A stretch of 64,000 nt of DNA, taken from NCBI RefSeq assembly GCF_004328075.1, contig NZ_SJFN01000013.1, positions 1-64,000 on the forward strand, given 5' to 3'. The position numbers and the translations under genes were made by a program. This stretch comes from Siculibacillus lacustris (lineage in GTDB: Bacteria; Pseudomonadota; Alphaproteobacteria; Rhizobiales; Ancalomicrobiaceae). Shown here in pieces: positions 8,555-18,122 of the stretch. How positions within the stretch are numbered: the first letter of the stretch is position 1; every line of letters begins with the position of its first letter. Below the pieces are notes generated by a model. It had not been told where the DNA came from. It saw nothing but the letters and a program-made list of their open reading frames with translations, and searched no databases.

Positions 8555-9532
8555 ATGATCCATGCGGTGCGCGTACACGAGACCGGCGGTCCCGAGCGGT
8601 TGATCTACGAGGAAGTGGCGATCGGTGCGCCGGGACCCGGCGAAGCGCGGGTGCGTCACCGGGCGATCGGCGTCAACTTCATCGACGTCTATTTCCGCAC
8701 CGGCCTCTATCCTTCGCCGACCGGTCTGCCCTTCGTGCCGGGCAACGAGGGCGCCGGCGAAGTGGTGGCGGTCGGGGACGGCGTGACCTCCGTCGCCCCC
8801 GGCGATCGCGTCGCCTATGTTGGGCCGATCGGCTCCTATGCCGACGAGCGTCTCGTCCCCGCCGATCGTCTGGTCAAGATCCCCGACGGCATCTCCGACG
8901 AGATCGCCGCCGCCGCCATGCTCAAGGGCATGACGGTGCAGTATCTGCTCAACCGGACCTACAAGGTCGGGCCGGGGACCACCGTGCTGTTCCACGCGGC
9001 GGCCGGCGGCGTCGGCCAGATCGCCGGGCAATGGGCCAAACATCTCGGGGCCACGGTGATCGGCACCGCCGGCGGCCCGGAGAAGGTGGCGCTGGCCCTG
9101 ACCCGCGGCTACGACCATGTCATCGACTACCGCGCCGTCGACTTCGTGCCGGCGGTCAAGGAACTCACCGGCGGCCGTGGCGTCGACGTGGTCTACGATT
9201 CGATCGGCCGCGACACCTTTCCGAAGTCCCTCGACTGCCTGCGCCCGCTCGGCACCTGGGTGTCCTTCGGCAACGCCTCCGGCCCGGTTCCGGCGTTCGA
9301 GTTGACCGAGCTGGCCAAGCGCGGCTCGCTCTTCGCCACCCGCGCCTCGCTGTTCACCCACATCGCCGCCCGCGCCGACCTCGAGGCGATCGCCGCGGAT
9401 CTGTTCTCGGTGATCGCCGGCGGCGCGGTCGAAATCCCTCTGATGAAGGCTTGGAAACTGTCGGAAGCCGCCGACGCTCATCGAACCCTGGAGGCCCGTC
9501 TGACCACCGGCTCGATGATCCTTCTGCCCTGA
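8555..9532 (+). CDS. NADPH:quinone oxidoreductase (Qor family MDR)
   Basis: A 325-aa zinc-free medium-chain reductase starting MIHAVRVHETGGPE, preceded by GAGGAG. Visible family features are the substrate-domain NFIDVYFRTGLYP, the PFVPGNEGAGEV segment, KGMTVQYLLNRTY, the NADP-binding Rossmann motif HAAAGGVGQIAGQWAKHLG, and VVYDSIGRDTF with the STGSMIL-like C-terminal end (TTGSMILLP). These enzymes reduce quinones or conjugated enones with NADPH in the cytoplasm. It is a single gene with no obvious operon partner. Confidence 0.9.
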   Translation: MIHAVRVHETGGPERLIYEEVAIGAPGPGEARVRHRAIGVNFIDVYFRTGLYPSPTGLPFVPGNEGAGEVVAVGDGVTSVAPGDRVAYVGPIGSYADERLVPADRLVKIPDGISDEIAAAAMLKGMTVQYLLNRTYKVGPGTTVLFHAAAGGVGQIAGQWAKHLGATVIGTAGGPEKVALALTRGYDHVIDYRAVDFVPAVKELTGGRGVDVVYDSIGRDTFPKSLDCLRPLGTWVSFGNASGPVPAFELTELAKRGSLFATRASLFTHIAARADLEAIAADLFSVIAGGAVEIPLMKAWKLSEAADAHRTLEARLTTGSMILLP

Positions 9533-10073
9533 ACGGCCGAGGGTCGCGGCGACGGCGCTGAGGGAGCGGCGCACCGCGCTGCCGCGGAAGCACCGAGGAT
9601 GGGGACCCTTGGCGAGGCGCCCGCGAAGGTTGCTGTGACGGCGCGGAGATTCCGGCGCACCGTGGCGGGCGCCGGAACCGCGATGGCGGGCGATCGTCAC
9701 GGGACGTCCGCGAGGGTTTGACTACTGCGCGGAGGCGCCGGGCGCTACGGCATCCGCTCGGTTTGGTGCGCGCCGCCTGAGGGCGTGCACCGGAGGGGCA
9801 ATGCGCCGGGCTCTGCCGCTGCCCGTTGCGGGGAGCGGCGGCGACGCGACGACGCGTGCGGCGGACCCTGACGCTCCGCACGCGGCGCGAAGGCATTGCG
9901 CGCGGTCACGCTCGGGCGGCGACGCCCGGACCGTCCGTCGTGCACGTGTGTGGGTTGCGGGATGCGTTGCGGGATCCGCCACGGCGCGCGGTCGCGGTTG
10001 CGCGGCTTCGGCGCCTCGGGCAGCATGCCGGCGAGGGGCCGCCGCCGATGGCGCGCGAAGGGGGAGCGGGCGC
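9533..10073. other. Intergenic stretch, no gene recognised
   Basis: 540 bp of very GC-rich sequence between qor-like and TMEM175-like genes. Overlapping frames on both strands give arginine-rich translations without family features. A GGGGGAGCGGG ribosome-binding site for the next gene lies at its right end. No other signal was seen. Confidence 0.5.
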
Positions 10074-10673
10074 ATGCACAAGGGACGTCTCGAAGCCTTC
10101 AGCGACGGCGTGCTGGCGATCGTCATCACCATCATGGTGCTGGAGCTGAAGGTCCCGCACGGCACCGATCCGGGGGCGCTCCTCGCGCTCGCGCCGGTGT
10201 TCCTGTCCTATGTCCTGAGCTTCGTCTATGTCGGGATCTACTGGAACAACCACCATCACATGATGCAGGCGGTGCACCGGGTCGACGGCGCGGTGCTGTG
10301 GGCCAATCTGCATCTGTTGTTCTGGCTGTCGCTGTTCCCCTTCGTCTCCGGTTGGCTCGGCGAGAACCATTTCGCCGGTCTGCCGGTGGCGCTCTACGGC
10401 GTCGTTCTGCTCGCCGCGGCGGTTGCCTATTACATCCTGGTCGTGACCCTGCGCCGGCTGCACGGCCCCGAGACCGAGTTCGCCCGCGCCGTCGGCGGCA
10501 CCGCCAAGGAGCGCCTGTCGCTCCTGTTCTATTTCGCGGCGATCCCGCTCGCCTTCGTCGCCGCCTGGGCCTCGCTCGCGCTCTATGTCGGGGTCGCCGT
10601 GGTCTGGCTGATCCCCGATCGGCGCTTCGAGAAGGTGCTGCTCGAGGTCGAGGGCATCGACCCGCGGCCGTGA
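10074..10673 (+). CDS. TMEM175 family (DUF1211) potassium-channel-like membrane protein
   Basis: This 199-aa protein opens with the diagnostic R-x-x-x-FSD motif (GRLEAFSDGVLAIVITIMVL), which starts the first transmembrane helix in TMEM175 channels. It continues with SFVYVGIYWNNHHHMMQAV and three to four further hydrophobic helices, so one six-helix repeat, as in bacterial members that assemble as tetramers. Those characterised conduct K+. It is separated from its upstream neighbour by an empty 540-bp region and is convergent with rimO. Confidence 0.88.
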   Translation: MHKGRLEAFSDGVLAIVITIMVLELKVPHGTDPGALLALAPVFLSYVLSFVYVGIYWNNHHHMMQAVHRVDGAVLWANLHLLFWLSLFPFVSGWLGENHFAGLPVALYGVVLLAAAVAYYILVVTLRRLHGPETEFARAVGGTAKERLSLLFYFAAIPLAFVAAWASLALYVGVAVVWLIPDRRFEKVLLEVEGIDPRP

Positions 10674-10707
10674 GCGATCCGGCCGGCACGGGGGCCGGCG
10701 ACGCCGC

Positions 10708-12060
10708 TCAGCCGACCGCGGTGCCGACCAGATCGTAGGCGTCGGTCGCCTCGATCTTGACGGTGACGATCTCGCCGACCCGGAGCGGCCAGTTGGTGCG
10801 GACGTGGACCTTGCCGTCGATCTCCGGGGCGTCCCATTTGGTGCGCCCGCGCGCCGTGCCGACGCCCACTTCGTCGATCAGCACCGGCAGGCGCCGGCCG
10901 ATCCGCGCCTTCTGGATGCGCGCCGCGATCCCCTGCTGATGGGCCATCAGCCGATGCCAGCGCTCGTCCTTGATCGCTTCCGGCACGGCGCCGGGCAGGT
11001 CGTTGGCGACCGCACCGCGCACCGCCTCGTAGCGGAACGCGCCGACCCGGTCGAGCTTGGCCTCGCTCAGCCAATCGAGCAGCACCTGGAAGTCGGCTTC
11101 GGTTTCGCCGGGGAAGCCGACGATGAAGCTCGAGCGGATCGCCAGATCCGGCACCGCCCGCCGCCACGCCGCGAAGCGCTCGAGCGTCTTTTCCTGCGAC
11201 GCCGGCCGGCGCATCGCCCTGAGCACCGGCGCGGCCGCATGCTGCAGCGGAATGTCGAGATAGGGCAAGATCTTGCCCGCCGCCATCAGATCGATCACCT
11301 CGTCGACGTGCGGGTAGGGGTAGACGTAGTGGAGCCGCACCCACGCGCCCATCTCGCCGAGTTCGCGGGCGAGATCGACGAATTTGGCGCGGACCTCGCG
11401 ATCCTTGAACGGCGAGGCGGCATAGCGCAGATCCTGGCCATAGGCCGAGGTGTCCTGGGAGATCACCAGGATCTCCTTGACCCCCGCCTTGACCAGCTTC
11501 TCCGCCTCGCGCAGCACCTCGCCGGCCGGCCGCGAGACCAGATCGCCGCGCAGATGCGGGATGATGCAGAAGGTGCAGCGATTGTTGCAGCCTTCCGAGA
11601 TCTTCAGATAGGCGTAGTGGCGCGGGGTCAGACGGATGCCCTGCGGCGGCACCAGATCGAGGTGGGGATCGTGGGCCGGCGGGATCGCCGCATGGACCGC
11701 CGCCACCACGCTCTCGTAGGCCTGCGGCCCGGTGATCGCCAGGAGGTCGGGAAAGCGCTCGGTGATGTCGCCGGGCTCGGCGCCCATGCAGCCGGTCACC
11801 ACCACGCGGCCGTTCTCGGCCATCGCCTTGCCGATCGCGTCGAGGCTCTCGGCCTTGGCGCTGTCGAGGAAGCCACAGGTGTTGACCACCACCACGTCGG
11901 CGCCGGCGTGCCCGCGGGTGAGCTCGTAGCCCTCCGAGCGCAGGTGGGTGACGATGCGTTCGCTGTCGACCAGCGCCTTCGGGCAGCCGAGGCTGACGAA
12001 GGAAACCTTGGGGGCGCCGGAGCGCGGGCGGGCGGCGAGGGGAGCGAGGGTTTCGGTCAT
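10708..12060 (-). CDS. rimO: Ribosomal protein S12 methylthiotransferase RimO
   Basis: A 450-aa radical-SAM enzyme that adds a methylthio group to the conserved aspartate of ribosomal protein S12. Three parts are visible: an N-terminal MTTase domain with [24 protein letters not shown] and [10 protein letters not shown] cysteines; the radical-SAM CxxxCxxC motif in [17 protein letters not shown] (about residue 160); and a C-terminal TRAM domain ending [11 protein letters not shown]. The start at 12060 gives [13 protein letters not shown], and the longer frame upstream is not conserved. It is followed on the opposite strand by TMEM175-like (convergent) and preceded by the CbiX-like gene. Confidence 0.95.
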   Translation of the reverse strand: MTETLAPLAARPRSGAPKVSFVSLGCPKALVDSERIVTHLRSEGYELTRGHAGADVVVVNTCGFLDSAKAESLDAIGKAMAENGRVVVTGCMGAEPGDITERFPDLLAITGPQAYESVVAAVHAAIPPAHDPHLDLVPPQGIRLTPRHYAYLKISEGCNNRCTFCIIPHLRGDLVSRPAGEVLREAEKLVKAGVKEILVISQDTSAYGQDLRYAASPFKDREVRAKFVDLARELGEMGAWVRLHYVYPYPHVDEVIDLMAAGKILPYLDIPLQHAAAPVLRAMRRPASQEKTLERFAAWRRAVPDLAIRSSFIVGFPGETEADFQVLLDWLSEAKLDRVGAFRYEAVRGAVANDLPGAVPEAIKDERWHRLMAHQQGIAARIQKARIGRRLPVLIDEVGVGTARGRTKWDAPEIDGKVHVRTNWPLRVGEIVTVKIEATDAYDLVGTAVG

Positions 12061-12118
12061 GGCCGAGACAGATGGGAGAGACCGCGCCGGAAAGCAAGGC
12101 CTGCCGCCGATCTCCACC

Positions 12119-12850
12119 TCACGAACCGTTCGCGATTCCGCCCCGCGTCACCGCCGCGGCGACCAGATCGGCGACGCCGTCGTCCTCGCCGATCGCCGCG
12201 ACGTGGTGAATCACCGACGGCCGCACCGCCACCGTCGCCGCCACGTCGTCGATGGCATGGGTACCGGCCGAGACGAACAGCCCGACCACGATCTCCGGCG
12301 GGCCGGCGCCGATCACCGTGTCGAAGCGCGGCGCCTCCTCGATGAAGCCGAGCTGCGGCGCGCGCCCGAGACGGGCGGCGAGCGCCGCGGCGATGTGCTC
12401 GCTCGACGTCCGACTGCCGGCGTCGCCGCTCGCCGAGCCGTGGGCGATCAACACGACGCGCAGGTCGTCGCGCCCGCTCGCCGCCGCGACCGCCGCGATC
12501 CGTGCCGCCAGGAGATCGATCAGCCCGGGATCGTGGCCGAACACCGGCAATCGCGTCGCCGCGGCGAGGCCCTGTTCTTCCAACACCCGCGGCAGCCGCA
12601 CCCGGACGAAGCGGCCTTCGGTCATGAACAGCGGATAGATCACCGGACGCGCCGCAGCACTTCCCAGCCGTTCACGCGCCGCGGCGAAGCTCTCGGGGCG
12701 CTTCAGGGTCGCCCAGGCGACGGGCAGGGGCAGGCGGACGGCGAGCCGTGTCGCCAGCCGGCGCAGCGTCGCATCCTGCGGGTCGGCACCGCCGTCGCCG
12801 TGCGCGACGATCAGCAGGCCGGTCGCTGCGGGGGCCGGGGGCGCCGTCAC
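12119..12850 (-). CDS. CbiX/SirB-type chelatase domain protein
   Basis: A 243-aa protein with two CbiX-like half-domains: [20 protein letters not shown] at the N-terminus and [20 protein letters not shown] at about residue 130, each with the histidine-glycine pair of sirohydrochlorin/cobalt chelatases, and [17 protein letters not shown] resembling the active-site loop. Family members insert Co2+, Ni2+ or Fe2+ into sirohydrochlorin for cobalamin, siroheme or coenzyme F430. The exact metal is not readable. Its ATG overlaps the stop of the upstream secreted-protein gene by 4 nt, implying translational coupling. Confidence 0.75.
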   Translation of the reverse strand: MTAPPAPAATGLLIVAHGDGGADPQDATLRRLATRLAVRLPLPVAWATLKRPESFAAARERLGSAAARPVIYPLFMTEGRFVRVRLPRVLEEQGLAAATRLPVFGHDPGLIDLLAARIAAVAAASGRDDLRVVLIAHGSASGDAGSRTSSEHIAAALAARLGRAPQLGFIEEAPRFDTVIGAGPPEIVVGLFVSAGTHAIDDVAATVAVRPSVIHHVAAIGEDDGVADLVAAAVTRGGIANGS

Positions 12851-14400
12851 AGCGTCCCGGGCTTGCCGCTGCCCGGCGTCGCCGGCGTCGCGCCGCCGCC
12901 CGTCGGCGGGGTCAGCAATCGGCCGTTGACCGCGACGCTGGCGCCGTCGATGTCGAAACGCCAGACCGAGGCGCCTTCGCGGCGGTCGGCGAAGCTCTGG
13001 GCGATCGTCAGCCCTTGGAGCACCGTCTGGCCCTGCGGCCCGGTCTTCGGGTCGGAGACCAGCCGCTCGACCGCGTCGAGGCCGGTCGCCCGCACCGTGA
13101 CGTAGCCGGTGACGCCGCCCTTGCCCGCCGCCAGCCGACCGTCGACCTCGACCGCGTAGAGGCTCGAGCGGAGGCGGATGCCGGAGAGATCGATCTCGGC
13201 CTTGCCGCCCGGCAGGAACAGCGCGGTGATCTGCGCCGCCGTCGCGTCGTCGACCGGCTTCGCCGCGGCGAAATCGGCGCTGTCGAGGAACACCGACAGC
13301 GGGGTCGCCAGATCATAGCCGGTGACCACCGCGCCGATCGCCAGATCGGTGGGAATCAGCCGTCCGATCCAGCCCGGCACGACGATCGAATGGACCTCGA
13401 GCCCGTCGACGGTCATCCGCCAGTCGAATCGCCCGTCGCGGGCGAGGCCGCGCACATCGGCGCTCGCGCCGAGCGCCTTGGCGTTGCCGAAGCCGAACGG
13501 CGTCTCGATCGACAGGGTCTTGGCCGCCACCGTCTGACGCATCCGTTCGAACAGCGGCAGCAGGGCCTGCAGGCGGGTCTTCAGCGCCCCCTGGCCGACG
13601 GTGAAATCGTCATGGTCATGGTGGGCGACGAGATGACGCCACAGCGCCAGGAGTGGCTCGATCCGGAACCCGTCGATCGCCACGTCGGTGCGGACGTCGT
13701 CGAGCCCGACGGTGATGGTGATCTCCGGAACACCGGCCCCCGCCGCGCCGGTGATGTGAAACGTCTCGGTGAGCTTGGCGACGGTCTGGTTGGACACCAC
13801 GTCGGATCCGACGCCGTTCGCTGCCGGACGTCCCTCGGCCCGCAGCGACAGGCCGCTGTCGGTCTTGACCACCTCGACGCGCTGCGGCTCGCCGGGCTTC
13901 TGCTGGACCGAGGTGGTGGTGGAGGTGGCGACCTCGGCGGTCGTGGTCGACGTGCCTCGGGTCGGATCGGCGACGGATTCCGAGCGGATGCCCTCGAAGC
14001 GCATCTGCATCGTCTGGTCGGCCACCGCCAGCGCGAAGGGGCCGACGGCGTCGTAGGTCGCCCGGATGCTGCCGTCGGCCCCGTGCGTCTGGGTCGAGCG
14101 CAGATGTCCGAGGCGCAGGTCGATGCCGAAGCTCTTGAGCGGGGCGGCGAGGGCGTCGCCGTCGACGTCGACGAGGTAGGACTCGCCCTGCGGCGCCACC
14201 GTCACGATTGCCGGGGCGCCCGGCGCAGCCCGGCCGAGATAGGCCTCGATCTCCGCCCGAATCGCCGCGGCACCGGCCGCCGTCGCTTCGATCGCATCGG
14301 CCGGCATCGCGGCTGCGAGCCCGAGGCCCAGCGCACCGAGGACCGAAACGGCGCGGCGACGCGCGCCGGAGCGGCGGCGGGACAGGCGAGATGCGGTCAT
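12847..14400 (-). CDS. Secreted hypothetical protein (signal peptide, 517 aa)
   Basis: The N-terminus has a long arginine-rich n-region (RLSRRRSGARRR), a hydrophobic core and a likely cleavage after MPADA (about residue 36), so export is expected. The mature part is beta-rich, with repeated short strands, a Thr/Ser-rich linker (GTSTTTAEVATSTTTS) near residue 150, and a glycine/proline tail. I do not recognise the family with confidence. It precedes the CbiX-like gene with an ATGA overlap. Length and codon use look like an ordinary chromosomal gene. Confidence 0.75.
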   Translation of the reverse strand: MTASRLSRRRSGARRRAVSVLGALGLGLAAAMPADAIEATAAGAAAIRAEIEAYLGRAAPGAPAIVTVAPQGESYLVDVDGDALAAPLKSFGIDLRLGHLRSTQTHGADGSIRATYDAVGPFALAVADQTMQMRFEGIRSESVADPTRGTSTTTAEVATSTTTSVQQKPGEPQRVEVVKTDSGLSLRAEGRPAANGVGSDVVSNQTVAKLTETFHITGAAGAGVPEITITVGLDDVRTDVAIDGFRIEPLLALWRHLVAHHDHDDFTVGQGALKTRLQALLPLFERMRQTVAAKTLSIETPFGFGNAKALGASADVRGLARDGRFDWRMTVDGLEVHSIVVPGWIGRLIPTDLAIGAVVTGYDLATPLSVFLDSADFAAAKPVDDATAAQITALFLPGGKAEIDLSGIRLRSSLYAVEVDGRLAAGKGGVTGYVTVRATGLDAVERLVSDPKTGPQGQTVLQGLTIAQSFADRREGASVWRFDIDGASVAVNGRLLTPPTGGGATPATPGSGKPGTL

Positions 14401-14529
14401 GGAACCCTCCGCGGATCGAGCGATCGCGCCGATCCTACGACAGGCCGAGGGTCGGCGCGAGGGCTGCCGCGTCGCAGCGAACCCACAGATTCCAGGGTCC
14501 GTCGGCGGTGGGGGAGGGGGGAATGCGAC

Positions 14530-14560
14530 GAAGGGCCCGACGCGCCGCGTCGGACCCTTC
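14530..14560 (-). terminator. Hairpin downstream of tRNA-Asn
   Basis: A near-perfect GAAGGG...CCCTTC stem (14530-14560) lies 9 bp beyond the 3' end of the leftward tRNA-Asn gene and before the next leftward gene. No T tract follows. Confidence 0.6.
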
Positions 14561-14569
14561 GAAGGAAAC

Positions 14570-14645
14570 TGGCTCCGCGAGCAGGACTCGAACCTGCGAC
14601 CATTCGATTAACAGTCGAACGCTCTACCAACTGAGCTATCGCGGA
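14570..14645 (-). tRNA. tRNA-Asn (GTT)
   Basis: The minus strand folds into a full cloverleaf: acceptor TCCGCGA/TCGCGGA, D arm AGCTCAGTTGGTAGAGC, anticodon loop with CTGTTAA (anticodon GTT), T arm GGTTCGAGTCC, discriminator G and an encoded CCA (14570-14572). Total length is 76 nt. No attachment-site duplication was noticed nearby. Confidence 0.97.
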
Positions 14646-14826
14646 AGACGCCGTGTTCGGCGTGCGGCGCGGTCTATACCAAGCTCCCCCCCGCTTGCCA
14701 AGTCCGTTCGACGCCTCGAGAGTGCCTTTCCCTGTGGACGCCGTCGCGCCGCGGGCGTAGGCGAGGGGCGCGAGAGCGGAAATGCCCGCCGTCGCCCCCC
14801 ATCCGCCGCGTTGCGAGGACCCCGCC

Positions 14827-15372
14827 ATGGCCGATCTCCCGTCCCTGCCGCGCCGCGACTTCGTGTTCGGCGGCGCCCGCTCCGGCAAGACCGGCGTGGC
14901 GCTCGCCCGCGCCGAATCGAGCGGCCTCGCGCCGGTGATGGTCGCCACCGCCCAGGCCTTCGACGACGAGATGGTCGCCCGCATCGCCGCCCATCGCGCC
15001 GAACGCGGTGCCGCCTGGGGCCTGATCGAGGAGCCGCTCGACCTCGTCGGCGTGCTCGCCCGCGCCGCCCCCGACCGCATCCTGGTGATCGACTGCCTGA
15101 CGCTGTGGCTGTCCAACCTGATGCTCGCCGAACGCCCGGTCGAAGCCGAGATCGAAGCCTTCGCCGCCGCGCTCGAAGCCGTCGCCGGGCCGGTGATCGC
15201 GGTGTCCAACGAGGTCGGCCTCGGCATCGTGCCGGACAACGCGCTGGCTCGCCGGTTCCGCGATGCCCAAGGCCGCCTCAACCGCAGCGTGGCCGCCGTC
15301 GCCGATCGGGTGACCTTGGTGGTGGCCGGCCTGGAATTGCGGATAAAGCCCGGCGGTCAACTCGGCAATTAG
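14827..15372 (+). CDS. cobU: Adenosylcobinamide kinase / adenosylcobinamide-phosphate guanylyltransferase
   Basis: CobU (CobP) phosphorylates adenosylcobinamide and transfers GMP to it during late cobalamin assembly. The 181-aa protein has the N-terminal P-loop FVFGGARSGKT, the AxAQAFDDEM segment, VIDCLTLWLSNLM (the conserved family signature), and SNEVGLGIVPDN followed by GRLNR, all characteristic of the family. The start at 14827 (MADLPS) gives the usual length of about 175-185 aa; an upstream in-frame ATG at 14782 adds unrelated residues. It stands alone here, apart from the other cobalamin genes, with a CbiX-like gene 2 kb to the left. Confidence 0.93.
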   Translation: MADLPSLPRRDFVFGGARSGKTGVALARAESSGLAPVMVATAQAFDDEMVARIAAHRAERGAAWGLIEEPLDLVGVLARAAPDRILVIDCLTLWLSNLMLAERPVEAEIEAFAAALEAVAGPVIAVSNEVGLGIVPDNALARRFRDAQGRLNRSVAAVADRVTLVVAGLELRIKPGGQLGN

Positions 15373-15573
15373 TCGAAAACGGCCGAATTCCGCCCCAATT
15401 CCTGCGTCATCTGGTCGTAGCCGATTTCCCCGACGGTGCCGACCCGAATGGGGCCGGTCCCGATTTTTCGCAATGCGAAAGCGTGATCCTATGATCGCCG
15501 GGCGCCGCATCGATGCCGTCGCTCGGTCACATCGTCGACCGATCGGCGCGTCCGGAAGAGCGAGGTTTCCACG

Positions 15574-15822
15574 GTGAGCACACTCCCCCCCGTCGGGCCT
15601 CTCCTCGGCGAACACGAGACCGCCTTCGAGCGCGCCGCGACTCGGCGCGCCGGCGAGGCCGACTGCCGGACCTGCGGTCTGCGCTCGCGCTGCATCTCCT
15701 ACGGTTGGCGTTCGCCGGGCGGCCTGTGGTTCGAAAACGCCGTGGTGCTGCGACCGCCGCCGGGCTGCCGCGGCTATGTCGGCCTCGGTCCGGAGATCCG
15801 CAGCCGCTTCGTCGATCACTGA
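15574..15822 (+). CDS. Small cysteine-containing hypothetical protein
   Basis: An 82-codon frame with a GTG start at 15574 and a GAGCGAGG stretch a few bases upstream. The translation has an acidic N-terminal half and a C-terminal part with DCRTCGLRSRCISYGWRSPG and a further cysteine (PPPGCRGYVGLG), compatible with a small metal-binding or disulfide-bonded protein. I do not recognise the family. It lies between cobU and tRNA-Cys. Chance open frames are frequent at this GC content, so this call is tentative. Confidence 0.4.
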   Translation: MSTLPPVGPLLGEHETAFERAATRRAGEADCRTCGLRSRCISYGWRSPGGLWFENAVVLRPPPGCRGYVGLGPEIRSRFVDH

Positions 15823-15916
15823 CACCGGGTCCCGTCGCACCGCTGCAAGGGAAGCGCGCGCCGAGGGCGCGATCGCACAATCGTCGTCTCTACAGGGAGG
15901 AGATTCGGGGGAAGGG

Positions 15917-15990
15917 TGGAGGCCTCGTCCGGATTCGAACCGGAGTACACGGATTTGCAGTCCGCTGCGTGACCACTCCGCCACGAGGCC
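15917..15990 (-). tRNA. tRNA-Cys (GCA)
   Basis: On the minus strand: acceptor GGCCTCG/CGAGGCC, D arm GGCGGAGTGGTCACGC, anticodon loop CTGCAAA (anticodon GCA), T arm CCGGTTCGAATCCGG, discriminator T and encoded CCA (15917-15919). Total length is 74 nt. Confidence 0.97.
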
Positions 15991-16237
15991 CCACCGAGCC
16001 GGTTCGATATCGGAACACGCCGCCAGGGGCAACCCCTGTTTTCGCCGCGCCCTTGCCGCGGGTGGGGCCGCGGGTCCACCGTGGCGGTGCCGCGAGGCCC
16101 ACCGACCGGGCGAAACCGGTCGCGGAGCCTCGCCGGGAATGGCTGCCACGCGGTCGCCCCGATGTGCGCGCCCCTGCCGCACCCCATATGACACGAGGGG
16201 ATCCCGCTCGGGATTCGGCTACGAAAGGATCGAGACC

Positions 16238-16963
16238 ATGCGTGCGGAACAAGTCATGACGGCGGATCCGCTGACCATCGCGCCGGATGCTCCGGTGGCC
16301 GAGGCCGTGCGGATCATGCTCGATCGGCGGGTCAGCGGCCTGCCGGTGGTCGATTCCCGGGGGGGCCTGGTCGGTGTCATCACCGAAGGCGACCTCCTGC
16401 GCCGCTCCGAGCTCGGCACCGAGAAGCGCCGCGCCCGCTGGTTGGAGTTCCTGTTCGGCCCCGGCAAGTCGGCCGAGGAGTTCGTCCACAGCCACGGCCT
16501 CAAGGTCGAGGAGGTGATGACCCGCACCCCGATCACCGTCGCGCCGACCGCCGGCCTCGACGAAGTCGTGGACGTGATGACCGAGCGTCGCATCAAGCGC
16601 CTGATGGTCGTCGCCGACGGCCGCCTGCTCGGCGTGGTGTCGCGCGCCGATCTGCTGCGGGCGCTGTCCGGCGCCTTCGCCGCGGCGCCGATCCCGCTCG
16701 GCACCGGCAGCGACGCCGACCTCAAGGCGCGCATCGAACAGGTGCTCGCCGAAAAGAGTTGGATGCCGGTGTCGTCGATCAACGTCGAGGTCCAGGCCCG
16801 CACCGTCCATCTGTGGGGGTCGATCCTCGACGAGCGCCAGCGCGAGGCGATCCGCGTCTGCGTCGAGAACGTCCCCGGCGTCGCCGGCATCGTCGACCAT
16901 CTGGTATGGGTCGAGCCCTTTTCCGGCACCGTGATGCGCGGTCCGGGCGAAGCCGTCGACTGA
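16238..16963 (+). CDS. CBS-pair and BON domain protein
   Basis: A 241-aa soluble protein. The first CBS domain (about 1-60) has the MTADPLTIAPDAPVAEAVRI and GVITEGDLLRR elements. The second CBS domain (about 90-150) has VMTRTPITVAPTAGLDEVVD and LLGVVSRADLLRALSG. A C-terminal BON domain (about 165-235) has TVHLWGSILDERQREAIRVC. CBS pairs bind adenine nucleotides and BON domains bind phospholipid or ligand, so a sensor or regulatory role is likely, with no enzyme domain present. It is preceded by a GAAAGGATCGAG ribosome-binding region. Confidence 0.9.
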   Translation: MRAEQVMTADPLTIAPDAPVAEAVRIMLDRRVSGLPVVDSRGGLVGVITEGDLLRRSELGTEKRRARWLEFLFGPGKSAEEFVHSHGLKVEEVMTRTPITVAPTAGLDEVVDVMTERRIKRLMVVADGRLLGVVSRADLLRALSGAFAAAPIPLGTGSDADLKARIEQVLAEKSWMPVSSINVEVQARTVHLWGSILDERQREAIRVCVENVPGVAGIVDHLVWVEPFSGTVMRGPGEAVD

Positions 16964-17122
16964 CGCCGCGCCCGCGTCGTCGTGCGGCGTCCGATCGACG
17001 GCGGCGGGCGAAGGTTCTGGTTGTCTGACCGTCCCGCCGGGGCTAATGAAATTCCGTCGGCCGAGCGGCCGCGCCGTGCGTCTCTGCGCTTGCGAGACGC
17101 CGATCGAGGAGTGGGGGAGCCG

Positions 17123-17767
17123 ATGGCCGATTTCGCCGGACAGCGCAAGACGATGGTCGACAATCAGATCCGCACCGTGGACGTCACCGATCCCGCCGTG
17201 CTCGACGCTTTCGGAACGGTGCCGCGCGAGATCTTCGTGCCGGCCGCCCTGCGCGACTTCGCCTATGTCGATCGCCCGATCGCGGTCGCCGCCGGCCGTT
17301 TCGTGCCCCAGCCCGCTCCCTTCGCCAAACTGGTCCAACTCGCCGCGCCCCGCGCCGAGGAGAGGGTCCTGCTGATCGGCGGCACCACCGGCTGGCCCGC
17401 GGCGATCCTTGCCGCGCTGTGCGGCCACCTGACCATGGTCGAATCGGATCCGACGCTGGCCGCCACGGCGACCGCCAATCTGGCCGGCACCGCGGTCTCG
17501 ATCGTCGTTGGCCCGCTCGCCGCCGGCGCGCCCGCCGCGGGGCCTTTCGATCTGATCCTCGTCGACGGCGCCGTGGATGCGATCCCCGACGCTCTGGTCG
17601 ACCAGTTGGTGGTCGGCGGCCGCATCGTCGCGGTGGTCGGTGACGGGCTCTCGGCCCAGGCCACCCTGATCGCCAAATCGGCGATCGGCGCCTCCCAGCG
17701 CACCGCCTTCAACCTGCCGGCCCTGCCGCTCGCCGAGTTCCGCCGGCCCAAGGTCTTCGCCCTCTGA
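17123..17767 (+). CDS. Protein-L-isoaspartate O-methyltransferase family protein
   Basis: A 214-aa methyltransferase-fold protein with the PCMT N-terminal signature (RKTMVDNQIRTVDVTDPAVL, then AFGTVPREIFVPAALRDFAY). The SAM-binding glycine motif is degenerate (RVLLIGGTTGWPAAILAALC rather than E-x-G-T-G-x-G), and MVESDP and ILVDGAVD follow. In Hyphomicrobiales this type of gene regularly sits just upstream of tolC, as here. The altered SAM motif means repair activity on isoaspartyl proteins is uncertain. GGGGGAG precedes the ATG. A hairpin follows the stop. Confidence 0.85.
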   Translation: MADFAGQRKTMVDNQIRTVDVTDPAVLDAFGTVPREIFVPAALRDFAYVDRPIAVAAGRFVPQPAPFAKLVQLAAPRAEERVLLIGGTTGWPAAILAALCGHLTMVESDPTLAATATANLAGTAVSIVVGPLAAGAPAAGPFDLILVDGAVDAIPDALVDQLVVGGRIVAVVGDGLSAQATLIAKSAIGASQRTAFNLPALPLAEFRRPKVFAL

Positions 17768-17833
17768 GCGATCGTCGCCGTGGCCCAGCATCGCGGCGCT
17801 CACGGTCTGTTTGACGAGGGGCAGACAACACTC

Positions 17834-17868
17834 GAAAGGCGCCGCCGTCCTCGTGTCGGCGGCGTTTC
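17834..17868 (+). terminator. Hairpin terminator after pcm-like gene
   Basis: The arms GAAA..CGCCGCCG and CGGCGGCG.TTTC form an interrupted 12-bp stem 67 bp after the pcm-like stop, ending in a short TTTCC. The remaining stretch to 18122 carries the tolC leader and nothing else recognisable. tolC therefore probably has its own promoter. Confidence 0.6.
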
Positions 17869-18122
17869 CGTACCGGAGTCGGGCGTTCGGCCGCCCGGCG
17901 TTCGGCGCGCTGTTCGGCTGACATTCCGGCGTGGATGTGTCGAAGGGACGGCTTCTTCTTGTTGCGGTCTTGCCGCACGTGGCGAAAATCTGATCCCGAG
18001 CCCCTCGCCGAAGCCGGGGACGTTTGCCAAATCACGGGAATGATTGTTGGCTGTGCCGAACGGTCACGAGACGCGCGGTCCCGCCCGAAGCGATTCGTGT
18101 TCAGAACTCAGGAGAATGCCCC

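Noticed and set aside
9722-10165. Minus-strand open frame in the qor to TMEM175 gap
   Set aside because: It partly mirrors the TMEM175 coding start and has no recognisable domain or ribosome-binding site.
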